Assembly: GCF_041053105.1 (NCBI RefSeq)
Contig: NZ_CP163444.1
Span: forward strand, 6,356,501 to 6,420,500
DNA: 64,000 nucleotides
Reading direction: 5' to 3'
Source of the DNA: Streptomyces sp. R44
Lineage (GTDB): Bacteria; Actinomycetota; Actinomycetes; Streptomycetales; Streptomycetaceae
Positions 9,401 to 17,903 of the stretch are shown here, piece after piece. Below the pieces are notes generated by a model. That model searched no databases. It saw only the letters and a program-made list of their open reading frames with translations, and was not told the DNA's origin. The translations under genes and the position numbers were made by a program. Every line of letters starts with the position of its first letter. The first letter of the stretch is position 1.

Positions 9401-9439
9401 GAAGGGCCCGGTTCCCCGAGAGGGGGAGCCGGGCCCTCC
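9401..9439 (+). terminator. hairpin terminator after hrdB
   Basis: Arms 9401-9417 (starting GAAGGGCCCGG) and 9423-9439 (ending GGGCCCTCC) pair over 17 bases with two G-U type mismatches and a GAGAG loop. It lies 27 bases after the hrdB stop and is followed by a short GCTTT. Streptomyces terminators commonly lack a long U tract. Confidence 0.8.
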
Positions 9440-9516
9440 GGCTTTGCGCGGGTGCACGGCGGGGACAGGTGCTGGACGCTGGGTGAACCGACATCACCCG
9501 AGAGTCAGGAGGCTCC

Positions 9517-10335
9517 ATGCGTGGTTCCCTCATCCGAGCATTGACGGGTGCTCTGGGCCTGATGACCGTGGCGGCCGGGCAGCTGGCCACCGCCGGTCCC
9601 GTGGCCGCCGACAGCGTCGTGGTGGGTGGCCGGCCGGCCCAGATCACGGACGCGCCGTGGGTCGTGGCGCTGTCCAGCCGTGACCGGTTCGGGGGTACGC
9701 GCGCGGGGCAGTTCTGCGGAGGTGTGGTCGTCGCCCCGACCAAGGTGCTCACGGCGGCCCACTGCCTCGGCCGTGAGGTGCTCGGCGGCGAGCCGTGGGA
9801 GGTGCGCGACTTCGTGGTCATCGCGGGCCGTGCGGCGCTCCGCGGACAGGAGGGGCAGGAGGTCCGGATCTCGGACACCTGGATCAACCCCGACTACGAC
9901 CCGACGACGAACGCCGGCGACCTGGCCGTACTGACGCTCGTCAGCGCGCTGCCGCAGTCGTACGTGATCGGTGTCGCCCGCTCCGGAGACACGGCGTACG
10001 CGCCCGGGACGGAGGCGGACGTCTACGGCTGGGGCGACACGACCGGCAACGGGGCCTATGCCTCGACACTCCGGACGGCAGGCGTCCAGGTGCTGCCGGA
10101 CACGGCGTGCGAGCGGGCGTACCCGGGCGGCTTCGGCGTCCGCTACCAGCGCGGGACGATGCTGTGCGCGGGCGACCCGCAGGGCGGGAAGGACGCCTGT
10201 CAGGGCGACAGCGGCGGCCCGCTGGTGGCCAAGGGGCTCCTCGTCGGTCTGGTGTCCTGGGGCAGCGGCTGCGGGCAGGCCGAGAACCCGGGCGTCTACA
10301 CACGCGTCTCGGAGGTGCTCCCGGCACGCTTCTGA
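9517..10335 (+). CDS. secreted trypsin-like serine protease (S1 family)
   Basis: A 272-residue protein with a Sec-type signal peptide (residues 1-31, cleavage likely after VAA/AD) and a chymotrypsin-fold domain beginning VVVGGRPA, so little or no propeptide is present. The catalytic triad is visible: His82 in LTAAHC, Asp135 in GDLAVL, Ser232 in GDSGGP. Asp226, six residues before the serine, predicts trypsin-like cleavage after Arg or Lys. Cysteine pairs are as expected for the family. The enzyme should be exported and act outside the cell. ATG 9517 lies after an AGGAGG-like site (CAGGAGGCTCC). It is monocistronic, bounded by hairpins on both sides. Confidence 0.93.
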   Translation: MRGSLIRALTGALGLMTVAAGQLATAGPVAADSVVVGGRPAQITDAPWVVALSSRDRFGGTRAGQFCGGVVVAPTKVLTAAHCLGREVLGGEPWEVRDFVVIAGRAALRGQEGQEVRISDTWINPDYDPTTNAGDLAVLTLVSALPQSYVIGVARSGDTAYAPGTEADVYGWGDTTGNGAYASTLRTAGVQVLPDTACERAYPGGFGVRYQRGTMLCAGDPQGGKDACQGDSGGPLVAKGLLVGLVSWGSGCGQAENPGVYTRVSEVLPARF

Positions 10336-10353
10336 GTCGAGGGATACGAGAAC

Positions 10354-10389
10354 GGGCGGCCACCCCCTGGAAACAGGGGTGACCGCCCG
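10354..10389. terminator. hairpin between the protease and DUF7455 gene
   Basis: GGGCGGCCACCCCCTG and CAGGGGTGACCGCCC pair around a GAAA loop. The hairpin lies 18 bases after the protease stop and 46 bases beyond the end of the convergent DUF7455 gene, so it could serve both. Confidence 0.7.
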
Positions 10390-10435
10390 CCGTCCGATCA
10401 GCGCGACCGGCCCTGGGCTCGTCGTGGATGGCGCG

Positions 10436-10669
10436 TCAGGCGTGGTCCTCGCCCTGCGTGCGGGCCGGCACGTCGGTGAGCCGGTCCGTCTCATCCTGTA
10501 TCTCAACGGCGATCTTCTTGAGTTCCGGCTCGAACTTACGTCCGTGGTGGGCGCAGAAGAGCAAGTCACCTCCGCTGGTCAGGACGACACGCAGGTATGC
10601 CTGGGCGCCGCAGCGGTCGCAGCGGTCAGCGGCCGTCAGGGGGCTCGCGGGGGTCAGAACAGTAGTCAC
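10436..10669 (-). CDS. DUF7455 domain-containing small protein
   Basis: A 77-residue protein conserved in actinobacteria. It carries a CDRCGAQAYLRVVL segment and a second CAHHGRK segment, which together give a C-x2-C...C-x2-H arrangement that probably binds zinc. No enzymatic motif is present and the function is not known. It starts with GTG at 10669, preceded on its own strand by AGAAGAGG. It is transcribed divergently from parE across a long intergenic region and converges on the protease gene. The acidic tail (EIQDETDRLTDVPARTQGED) is typical of family members. I am confident of the family, not of any role. Confidence 0.85.
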   Translation of the reverse strand: MTTVLTPASPLTAADRCDRCGAQAYLRVVLTSGGDLLFCAHHGRKFEPELKKIAVEIQDETDRLTDVPARTQGEDHA

Positions 10670-11102
10670 GTCGCCTCTTCTCTAGCTCGACGAGCTGTCG
10701 TACCAGGGTCAACATCCAACCAGGCCGAAAACGTTCCCGCTCGTGGCTTTTCCTTGAAACTTCTTCCCAAGGTGGCTGTCTGCTGCCGGTTGGCGGCGAA
10801 TGAGCCGTATTGCGTCGCTCTACGGATTTCGCGTTGCTTGTGTCGGTTAGCCCTCCCGGCTTGGTTGCCGGTTGTTCATGAGGACGTGCCCGGAGCCTAA
10901 ATGGTTCATGCCTGGAAGGGAACGTGATGTTCGCGTCACCCCATCGAGGGATCGAACATCCATGCGAGGCTGGACTAGCATGAGGATTCGGGGAGGGTGG
11001 CGTGACAACGGCTCTACCAGGCATCGGTACCCTCTGAGCGGTGACCGAGGCCGGGCCCTACCCCACAGGGCCAGATTTCAAATTCAGCGAGGAGCGAACC
11101 GC
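10670..11102. other. gene-free divergent region upstream of parE
   Basis: These 433 bases separate the divergent DUF7455 gene and parE. I see no coding frame with family-like sequence. A candidate parE promoter is TCGAAC at 10952-10957 and TAGCAT at 10976-10981, spaced by 18 bases. GGAGCG at 11091-11096 supplies the ribosome binding site of parE. On the minus strand TTGACC (about 10703-10708) could be a -35 element for the small gene, but no well-spaced -10 follows. Confidence 0.45.
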
Positions 11103-13220
11103 GTGACCGCCGAGACGTCCGTGCCGTCCAGTGCGCTGCTGACCGCAGACCGTGACGGTTCCAACTACACCGCGCGGCACCTGCTCGTACTCGAAGGGCT
11201 CGAAGCGGTCCGCAAGCGCCCCGGCATGTACATCGGGTCGACCGACAGCCGCGGCCTGATGCACTGCATCTGGGAGATCATCGACAACTCGGTCGACGAG
11301 GCCCTCGGCGGCTTCTGCGACCACATCGAGGTCATCCTCCACGACGACGGCTCCGTCGAGGTCCAGGACAACGGCCGCGGCATCCCGGTCGACGTCGAGC
11401 CGAAGACCGGACTCTCCGGCGTCGAGGTCGTCATGACCAAGCTGCACGCCGGCGGAAAGTTCGGCGGCGGTTCCTACGCGGCCTCCGGTGGTCTGCACGG
11501 CGTCGGCGCCTCCGTGGTCAACGCGCTGTCGGCCCGCCTCGACGTCGAGGTCGACCGGAACAGCGCGACCCACTCGATCTCCTTCCGCCGCGGTGTCCCC
11601 GGCATCTTCACCGAGCAGGGCCCCGACAGCCCCTTCGACCCGGCCAACGGCCTCATCAAGGGCAAGCGCGTCCCCAAGACCCGCACCGGCACGCGTATCC
11701 GCTACTGGGCGGACCGGCAGATCTTCCTCAAGGACGCCAAGCTCTCCCTGGAGACGCTCCACCAGCGCGCCCGGCAGACCGCCTTCCTCGTCCCCGGCCT
11801 CACCATCGTCGTCCGCGACGAGCGGGACCTGGCCGGCGTCGGCAAGAGCGAGGAGACCTTCCGCTTCGACGGAGGCATCAGCGAGTTCTGCGAGTACCTC
11901 GCGCAGGACAAGGCCGTCTGCGACATCCAGCGCCTCACCGGGCAGGGCACCTTCAAGGAGACCGTCCCGGTCCTCGACGAGCGCGGCCACATGACCCCGA
12001 CCGAGGTCACCCGCGAGCTCGCGGTCGACGTCGCCCTGCGCTGGGGCACCGGCTACGACGCCACGGTCAAGTCCTTCGTCAACATCATCGCCACCCCCAA
12101 GGGCGGCACCCACGTCTCCGGCTTCGAGCAGGCCATCACCAAGACGGTGAACGAGGTGCTGCGCTCGGCCAAGATGCTGCGCGTCGCCGAGGACGACATC
12201 GTCAAGGACGACGCCCTGGAGGGGCTCACCGCCGTCGTGACGGTCCGCCTCGCCGAGCCGCAGTTCGAGGGGCAGACCAAGGAGATCCTCGGCACCTCCG
12301 CCGCCCGCCGGATCGTGGCGAACGTGGTGGCCAAGGAGCTCAAGGCCTTCCTCACCTCCACCAAGCGGGACGCCAAGGCGCAGGCCCGCGCCGTCCTGGA
12401 GAAGGCCGTCGCCGCGGCGCGGACCCGGATCGCGGCCCGTCAGCACAAGGAGGCGCAGCGCCGGAAGACCGCGCTCGAGTCCTCCTCGCTGCCGGCGAAG
12501 CTCGCGGACTGCCGCAGTGACGACGTGGAGCGCAGCGAGCTCTTCATCGTCGAGGGAGACTCGGCCCTCGGTACGGCCAAGCTCGCCCGGAACAGTGAGT
12601 TCCAGGCCCTGCTGCCGATCCGCGGCAAGATCCTCAACGTCCAGAAGTCGTCCGTCTCGGACATGCTCAAGAACGCCGAGTGCGGGGCGATCATCCAGGT
12701 CATAGGAGCGGGCTCGGGCCGCACCTTCGACATCGACGCCGCCCGCTACGGGAAGATCGTCCTCCTGGTCGACGCCGATGTCGACGGCGCCCACATCCGC
12801 TGCCTGCTGCTGACGCTCTTCCAGCGGTACATGCGGCCCATGGTCGAGGCCGGCCGGGTCTTCGCCGCGGTGCCGCCGCTGCACCGGATCGAGCTCGTCC
12901 AGCCCAAGAAGGGCCAGGACAAGTACGTCTACACGTACTCGGACAACGAACTGCGGCAGACCCTCCTGGAGTTCCAGCGCAAGGGGGTCCGCTACAAGGA
13001 CTCCATCCAGCGCTACAAGGGTCTCGGCGAGATGGACGCCGACCAGCTCGCGGAGACCACGATGGACCCGCGGCACCGCACCCTGCGCCGGATCAACATC
13101 GGCGACCTGGACGCGGCGGAGCAGGTCTTCGACCTCCTCATGGGCAACGACGTGGCGCCCCGCAAGGAATTCATCACCGGCTCGGCGGCCACCCTGGACC
13201 GCTCGCGCATCGACGCCTGA
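11103..13220 (+). CDS. parE: DNA topoisomerase IV subunit B (ParE)
   Basis: A 705-residue type IIA topoisomerase ATPase subunit that pairs with ParC to decatenate chromosomes. The GHKL ATPase domain shows NSVDEALGG, DNGRGIPVD and GLHGVGASVVNALS. The transducer domain follows. The Toprim domain has EGDSALG and the metal-binding DADVDGAHI, and the C-terminus has RYKGLGEMDADQL. The position next to hrdB and the length are those of Streptomyces parE; gyrB lies by the origin in this genus. GTG 11103 follows GAGGAGCG and gives the short N-terminus expected. The partner subunit gene lies 8 kb away on the opposite strand. A perfect 14-bp hairpin terminates the transcript. Confidence 0.95.
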   Translation: MTAETSVPSSALLTADRDGSNYTARHLLVLEGLEAVRKRPGMYIGSTDSRGLMHCIWEIIDNSVDEALGGFCDHIEVILHDDGSVEVQDNGRGIPVDVEPKTGLSGVEVVMTKLHAGGKFGGGSYAASGGLHGVGASVVNALSARLDVEVDRNSATHSISFRRGVPGIFTEQGPDSPFDPANGLIKGKRVPKTRTGTRIRYWADRQIFLKDAKLSLETLHQRARQTAFLVPGLTIVVRDERDLAGVGKSEETFRFDGGISEFCEYLAQDKAVCDIQRLTGQGTFKETVPVLDERGHMTPTEVTRELAVDVALRWGTGYDATVKSFVNIIATPKGGTHVSGFEQAITKTVNEVLRSAKMLRVAEDDIVKDDALEGLTAVVTVRLAEPQFEGQTKEILGTSAARRIVANVVAKELKAFLTSTKRDAKAQARAVLEKAVAAARTRIAARQHKEAQRRKTALESSSLPAKLADCRSDDVERSELFIVEGDSALGTAKLARNSEFQALLPIRGKILNVQKSSVSDMLKNAECGAIIQVIGAGSGRTFDIDAARYGKIVLLVDADVDGAHIRCLLLTLFQRYMRPMVEAGRVFAAVPPLHRIELVQPKKGQDKYVYTYSDNELRQTLLEFQRKGVRYKDSIQRYKGLGEMDADQLAETTMDPRHRTLRRINIGDLDAAEQVFDLLMGNDVAPRKEFITGSAATLDRSRIDA

Positions 13221-13229
13221 GCAACTCCA

Positions 13230-13262
13230 CCCGTGGGTGGAGCCACGCGCTCCACCCACGGG
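13230..13262 (+). terminator. perfect hairpin after parE
   Basis: CCCGTGGGTGGAGC (13230-13243) and GCTCCACCCACGGG (13249-13262) are perfect complements around the loop CACGC, 9 bases after the parE stop. Confidence 0.85.
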
Positions 13263-13317
13263 CCGATCACACGATCGCCCACTCTCCGTAGCATTGAGAT
13301 GTCGGAGGGGGACGGAC

Positions 13318-14610
13318 ATGGGCGAGAAGCGCGATCCGGGATTCGCGGGTACGAGGACGAGGACGAGGACCGGCCCGCGGGCAGGGACAGGGCCGGCGAC
13401 GGGGGCGGCGGAACGGGCAGGGGCGGGGAGCGCGGTGGCGCACAAGCCCTCCTGGCGTTCCTGGCCCTCGCGGGAGGCGCTCACCCGCGTCGGTGTGCCC
13501 CGCGGGCGGATCGTTCTCGACCACACCATGATCGCGGGCTTCAGCGTCCTGGTGGTGACCGGCTGTTACACCTCGGGAGCGTTCGACGGCTGGTACGCGC
13601 CTTTGCCTCCGCTGGGCTTCGGGCTCTGTCTGGTGGCGGCGATCCGGTATCACCACACGACCCTGGAGAACCGCCTGGCGGCCTCACTGGGACTGCTCGC
13701 GGTGATCACTCTCTGCGGCCTGGGAGCCTATGCGGCAGGTGCCCCGACGCCCGCGACGGTGCTCTGGATCATCGTCTCGGTCATGGCGATGGAACGGCTC
13801 CCGCTCCCCGCGGGGCTGGCCACCGTGGCGGTGCTCGTGGCCGGCTTCGTGGAGGCCGACGAGACCGGGATCCTCGGGGCCGGTGTCACCACGGCGGCCG
13901 TGCTGCTCGCCGGCTACTCGCTCCGGCTGGACGCCGAGGCGCGGGGTGCCGGGTTCCAGCTGCTCGCGCAGGAGCGGCTCGCGCGGGAGGCGGAGGCCGC
14001 ATCGGCGGCGCTCGCCGAGCGGGCCAGGATCGCCCGGGAGATACATGACGTCCTCGCCCACAGTCTCTCCGCCCAGATGGTGCACCTGGAGGTCGCACGG
14101 CTTCAGATCGAGGCCGGGGCGGACCATGCGGAGATCCTCAAGCTCGTGACCTCGGCCCGTTCGATGGCCAGAGAGGGGCTCGCCGAGACCCGGCACGCGC
14201 TCTCGGCCCTGCGCGGGGAGATGGCACCGGTCGAGGACTACCTGCGGGAGCTGGCGAGGGAGGACCGAGCCGAGGTCGATGTCACCGGCGAGCGACGGGA
14301 CCTGCCCGCCGAGGCCTCGCAGGCCGTGCGGCGGGTCGCGCAGGAGGCGCTCACCAATGTCCGCAAGCACGCCCCGGGGGCCCGCACCAGGATCCGGTTC
14401 GCCTATGGGAGGGACGAGATCTCCCTGGAGATACGCGACTCCGGGCCACCCCGGACGGACGGAGGCCTCGGGGTGGGGGAGGAGCTCGGGTCCTCGGGCT
14501 CCGGGTACGGGCTGCTCGGCATGAGAGAGCGGGCCGAACTGCTCGGCGGCAGCCTGGACGCGGGGCCCGAGGGCGCCGGGTTCACGGTGCGGCTGCGGGT
14601 GCCGGCATGA
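13318..14610 (+). CDS. NarL-type sensor histidine kinase
   Basis: A 430-residue membrane kinase. The first 60 residues are cytosolic and low in complexity (TRTRTRTG, Gly/Ala-rich). Four to five hydrophobic segments follow between residues 70 and 200 with almost no extracytoplasmic loop, so it may sense within the membrane. The HisKA_3 box is at 238-250 (ARIAREIHDVLAHSL, His243). The HATPase domain has RVAQEALTNVRKHAPG and the ending GYGLLGMRERAELLGG. ATG 13318 follows GGAGGGGGA. Its stop overlaps the start of the response regulator by four bases (ATGA), so the two are co-translated and should form a pair. The signal is unknown. Confidence 0.88.
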   Translation: MGEKRDPGFAGTRTRTRTGPRAGTGPATGAAERAGAGSAVAHKPSWRSWPSREALTRVGVPRGRIVLDHTMIAGFSVLVVTGCYTSGAFDGWYAPLPPLGFGLCLVAAIRYHHTTLENRLAASLGLLAVITLCGLGAYAAGAPTPATVLWIIVSVMAMERLPLPAGLATVAVLVAGFVEADETGILGAGVTTAAVLLAGYSLRLDAEARGAGFQLLAQERLAREAEAASAALAERARIAREIHDVLAHSLSAQMVHLEVARLQIEAGADHAEILKLVTSARSMAREGLAETRHALSALRGEMAPVEDYLRELAREDRAEVDVTGERRDLPAEASQAVRRVAQEALTNVRKHAPGARTRIRFAYGRDEISLEIRDSGPPRTDGGLGVGEELGSSGSGYGLLGMRERAELLGGSLDAGPEGAGFTVRLRVPA

Positions 14611-15611
14611 GCGCCGCGGGCGGCGACCGCGTCGCACGCGTCGTCGTCGCCGACGACCAGGCCGTGGTGCGGGAGGGGATCGTGATGCTGCTCGGTCTGC
14701 TTCCGGGGATCGAGGTCGTCGGGTCGGCCCGGGACGGGGAGGAGGCGGTCGCGCTCACCGCCGAGCTCGGTCCCGACGTCGTCCTGATGGATCTGCGAAT
14801 GCCCCGCTGCGACGGCGTCGAGGCCACCCGCCGGATCTGTGACCGGCATCCCGGGACGGAGGTCGTCGTGCTGACCACCTACGCCGATGACGACTCGCTG
14901 TTCCCGGCACTGCGGGCAGGGGCGCGCGGATATCTCACCAAGGACGCCGGCGGCGAGGAGATCGAGCGGGCCGTGCGGGACGTGGTCGACGGGCGGGCGG
15001 GACTCTCCCCCTCCGTGCAGCGGCGCCTCCTCGAGCGGCTGATCGACCGGGAGGAGCGGGAGCAGCGGGAGCACCGGGCCGCTCAGGACGGCCGGGACCA
15101 GCGGGATGCGCGGGATGAGCCGGGCAGCCGGGACGGGTGGGGTGGCCGGGACGAGCCGGGCGGTGGGGACGAGCCGGGCGGGCGGGGCGAGCCGGGTGGC
15201 CGGGACGGGCGGAGCGGCCGGGACGGGCAGGGTGGCCGGGATGGGCGGGGTGCCTGGGACGGGCGGGGTGGTGCCGGGCTCGGAGGGGATGTGCGGTCGG
15301 AGCGGTATGGGGCCGGGGCTGGGGTCGGGGCGGTGGCGGGTGGTGATTCCGGGGTGCGGCCGGGGAGTTCGGACGGTTCGGGCGGGCCGGGTGCCGACGG
15401 GCTGACGGAGCGGGAGACGGAGGTGCTCGTGCTGGTCGCGGACGGGCTGTCCAACCCGGAGATCGCCGGGCGGCTGCGGATCTCCACGGCCACGGTGAAG
15501 ACCCACATCAACAACCTCTTCGCGAAGACCGGGGTGCGCGACCGGGCGCAGGCCGTGCGATACGCATATCAGCACGGTCTGGTCAGGGCACCTGGGAGGA
15601 GAGTCACCTGA
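14607..15611 (+). CDS. NarL/LuxR response regulator with long low-complexity linker
   Basis: A 334-residue regulator, over 100 residues longer than the usual 210-225. The receiver domain (1-130) has the acidic pair ADDQ, phospho-acceptor Asp62 in VLMDLRMP, and the conserved Lys in YLTKDAGG. The LuxR helix-turn-helix is at about 266-325 (LTERETEVLVLVADGLSNPE, then STATVKTHINNLF). Between them residues 150-265 form an insert rich in Gly, Arg, Asp and Glu, built on GRDG and DEPGG repeats that come from a 15-bp minisatellite. The start overlaps the kinase stop by four bases. The core domains look intact, so the protein is probably functional. Confidence 0.88.
   Translation: MSAAGGDRVARVVVADDQAVVREGIVMLLGLLPGIEVVGSARDGEEAVALTAELGPDVVLMDLRMPRCDGVEATRRICDRHPGTEVVVLTTYADDDSLFPALRAGARGYLTKDAGGEEIERAVRDVVDGRAGLSPSVQRRLLERLIDREEREQREHRAAQDGRDQRDARDEPGSRDGWGGRDEPGGGDEPGGRGEPGGRDGRSGRDGQGGRDGRGAWDGRGGAGLGGDVRSERYGAGAGVGAVAGGDSGVRPGSSDGSGGPGADGLTERETEVLVLVADGLSNPEIAGRLRISTATVKTHINNLFAKTGVRDRAQAVRYAYQHGLVRAPGRRVT
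15102..15282 (+). repeat. 15-bp minisatellite inside the response-regulator gene
   Basis: About twelve degenerate copies of a 15-base unit of the type GGCCGGGACGAGCCG keep the reading frame and encode five-residue repeats such as GGRDE, PGGRD and GRSGR. Similarity is highest between 15130 and 15265. The period is a multiple of three, so changes in copy number would lengthen or shorten the linker without a frameshift. Confidence 0.75.
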
Positions 15612-15709
15612 TGGGGTGAAGTGAGGGGGGAGAAGAGTCCGGGATCTTCCCGCTCTGTCCATCCTTGGGCACGCGGCCGAAACGGTTCGCTGACAAGGAG
15701 AGTTGGCCG

Positions 15710-16204
15710 GTGGAGCAGGTGGACAATCAGGAGGGGCGCGACGCCGCGGCGATGGCGGTCGACGACCCCTGGTACGACGCGACGGCCTCCGGCTGGGGCG
15801 AGGAGAGGACGGCCGGGGCGCCCGAGGAGCCCGGTGACGGCCGCCCCGGAGCGGTGCCGCGACAGCGGGTCCACAGCGCGGCGGAGATCTATCTGGAAGT
15901 CCAGCGGAGCCCCGCCTTCCAGGAAGTGCGCGGTCGCTACCGCCGGTTCGTCTTCCCGGCCACCCTGGCGTTCCTCCTCTGGTACCTCGCCTATGTCGTG
16001 GCGGCGACCGCCGCGCCCGAACTCATGGCCCGGCCGGTGGCCGGGGTGGTGAACGTGGCGATGGTCGCGGGCCTCGGGCAGTTCCTCAGCACCTTCCTGC
16101 TGACCTGGGCGTACGCGCGTCACGCGCGGCTGCGCAGGGACCGGGCCGCGCTGGAACTGCGCTGGGACACGCAGGAGATGACCCGAGGGGTGGTGCAGCC
16201 GTGA
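15710..16204 (+). CDS. DUF485 domain membrane protein
   Basis: A 164-residue protein with a polar, acidic N-terminus (about 70 residues) and a C-terminal DUF485 domain. The domain begins SPAFQEVRGRYRRFVFP and has two membrane segments (ATLAFLLWYLAYVVAA and GVVNVAMVAGLGQFLSTFLLTW). DUF485 proteins (YjcH in E. coli) are encoded with acetate/solute symporters of the ActP type. That holds here: the stop overlaps the start of the symporter gene by four bases. It is probably a small partner of the transporter. GTG 15710 is preceded by AAGGAG nine bases upstream; the frame has no better start. The N-terminal extension is longer than in E. coli YjcH. Confidence 0.85.
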   Translation: MEQVDNQEGRDAAAMAVDDPWYDATASGWGEERTAGAPEEPGDGRPGAVPRQRVHSAAEIYLEVQRSPAFQEVRGRYRRFVFPATLAFLLWYLAYVVAATAAPELMARPVAGVVNVAMVAGLGQFLSTFLLTWAYARHARLRRDRAALELRWDTQEMTRGVVQP

Positions 16205-17793
16205 CCGGAACCCACCAGACCCTGGCGCTCGTGCTGTTCAGCGTGTTCGTCGCCGTGACCCTGGGGATCACCACCTGGGTGAGCCGGCACCGGCACGGAT
16301 CGGCAGAGGAGTTCTACGCCGGCGGGAGGCTGTTCTCGCCGCTGGAGAACGGGTTCGCCATCGCCGGGGACTACATGTCCGCCGCCTCGTTCCTCGGTAT
16401 CTCCGGGCTGATCGCGCTCTACGGCTACGACGGCATGCTGTACTCCGTCGGCTTCCTCGTCGCCTGGCTGGTCGTGCTCCTGCTGGTCGCCGAACTGGTC
16501 CGCAACTGCGGGCGGTTCACGCTGGCCGACGTCGTCGCCGCGCGGATGGCCGAGCGCCCGGTACGGATCGCCGCCGGAACGTCCTCGGTGGCCGTCTCCG
16601 TGCTGTACCTCGTGGCCCAGATGGTGGGTGCCGGGAGCCTGGTGGCGCTGCTGCTCGGCGGTTCCAGCGAGGCGGCGCGTTCGTGGACGGTGATCGGCGT
16701 GGGCGCGCTGATGGTGATCTACGTGTCGCTCGGCGGCATGCGGGCCACCACCTGGATCCAGATCGTCAAGGCGGTCCTGCTCATGGCGGGCACGATCGCG
16801 CTCACCGTCCTCGTGCTGCTCCGCTTCCACGGCGATGTGAACAGCCTGCTCTCCACAGCGGCCGAACGCAGCGGGCACGGCCTGGGCTTCCTCGCCCCCG
16901 GGCTGCGCTACGGCGGGGACTGGACGGCCCGCCTCGACTTCATCAGCCTCGGCCTCGCCCTCGTCCTGGGCACCGCGGGACTGCCGCACATCCTGTCGCG
17001 CTTCTACACCGTGCCGACCGCCCGCGCCGCCCGTCGCTCCGTCGTCTGGTCCATCGGGCTCATCGGCAGCTTCTATCTGATGACGATCGTGCTCGGCTTC
17101 GGCGCCGCCGCGCTGATCGGCCCCGACGAGGTCCGCGCGTCCAACGCCTCCGGCAATACCGCCGTGCCGCTGCTCGCCCTCGACCTCGGCGGTGGCGCGG
17201 GCTCCACCGGCGGCACGGTGCTCTTCGCGATCGTCGCCGCCGTCGCCTTCGCGACCATCCTCGCCGTCGTCGCGGGGATCACGCTGGCCTCCTCGGCCTC
17301 CGTCGCCCACGACCTGTACGCCTCACTGCGCCGCCGGCACGCGAAGCAGTACAGCGAGGTCGCGGTGGCCCGGGTCGCCGCCGCGGGGATCGGCGCGACC
17401 GCCATCGGCCTCGGGCTGCTCGCCCGCGACCTCAACGTGGCCTTCCTCGTCGGTCTGGCCTTCGCCGTCGCGGCCTCCGCGAACCTGCCGGTGCTGCTCT
17501 ACTCACTGTTCTGGCGGAAGTTCACCACCCGGGGCGCGGTCTGGTCGGTGTACGGCGGTCTGATCCCCGCCGTGCTGCTCGTCCTGCTCTCCCCGGTCGT
17601 CTCCGGGAGCCCCGAATCGCTGTTCCCGGGCGTCGACTTCCACCTCTTTCCGCTGCAGAACCCGGGGGCGGTCTCCATCCCGCTCGGCTTCCTGGCCGGA
17701 TGGATCGGTACGGTCACCTCGCCCGAGCCGCCCGACGAGGCCCGGCACGCGGAGACCGAGGTCCGGGCCCTGACGGGCGCGGGCGCCGTCTGA
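16201..17793 (+). CDS. actP: cation/acetate (monocarboxylate) symporter, ActP-like
   Basis: A 530-residue solute:sodium symporter with about 13 membrane segments. Family signatures include EEFYAGGRLFSPLENGFAIAGDYMSAASFLG near the N-terminus and FYTVPTARAARRSVVWS in the middle. Members related to ActP import acetate or other short monocarboxylates with Na+ or H+. The gene is translationally coupled to DUF485 and stands next to a convergent CitA/CitB-type two-component pair, which typically senses carboxylates, so the pair may regulate uptake. The last 29 bases including the stop are duplicated in tandem directly downstream. Exact substrate is an inference from the family. Confidence 0.85.
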   Translation: MTGTHQTLALVLFSVFVAVTLGITTWVSRHRHGSAEEFYAGGRLFSPLENGFAIAGDYMSAASFLGISGLIALYGYDGMLYSVGFLVAWLVVLLLVAELVRNCGRFTLADVVAARMAERPVRIAAGTSSVAVSVLYLVAQMVGAGSLVALLLGGSSEAARSWTVIGVGALMVIYVSLGGMRATTWIQIVKAVLLMAGTIALTVLVLLRFHGDVNSLLSTAAERSGHGLGFLAPGLRYGGDWTARLDFISLGLALVLGTAGLPHILSRFYTVPTARAARRSVVWSIGLIGSFYLMTIVLGFGAAALIGPDEVRASNASGNTAVPLLALDLGGGAGSTGGTVLFAIVAAVAFATILAVVAGITLASSASVAHDLYASLRRRHAKQYSEVAVARVAAAGIGATAIGLGLLARDLNVAFLVGLAFAVAASANLPVLLYSLFWRKFTTRGAVWSVYGGLIPAVLLVLLSPVVSGSPESLFPGVDFHLFPLQNPGAVSIPLGFLAGWIGTVTSPEPPDEARHAETEVRALTGAGAV

Positions 17794-17867
17794 CCCCCGC
17801 CCCCGGGCCCTGACGGGCGCGGGCGCCGTCTGACCGTCGCCCCCGAGCCCTGACCGGCGCCGGTGCC
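17765..17867 (+). repeat. 40-bp tandem duplication of the symporter 3' end
   Basis: Copy one (17765-17804) contains the last codons and stop of the symporter gene; copy two (17805-17844) repeats it with few changes, including CTGACGGGCGCGGGCGCC and an in-register TGA. A third, partial and diverged copy begins at 17845 (GAGCCCTGACCGGCGCC). Confidence 0.9.
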
Positions 17868-17903
17868 CGTGCCGTGCGACCGTCGGCCTCCCCGTGCGGC
17901 GCG

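Noticed and set aside
6647..9457. 936-codon minus-strand frame opposite whiH and hrdB
   Set aside because: Antisense to two well-recognised genes, with Leu/Gly/Asp repeats generated from their codons.
10872..11102. N-terminal extension of parE from an upstream ATG
   Set aside because: The extra residues do not resemble the family and the GTG at 11103 has a good ribosome binding site.
15102..15282. 15-bp repeat array as a CRISPR
   Set aside because: Units abut without spacers and keep a reading frame; no cas genes.
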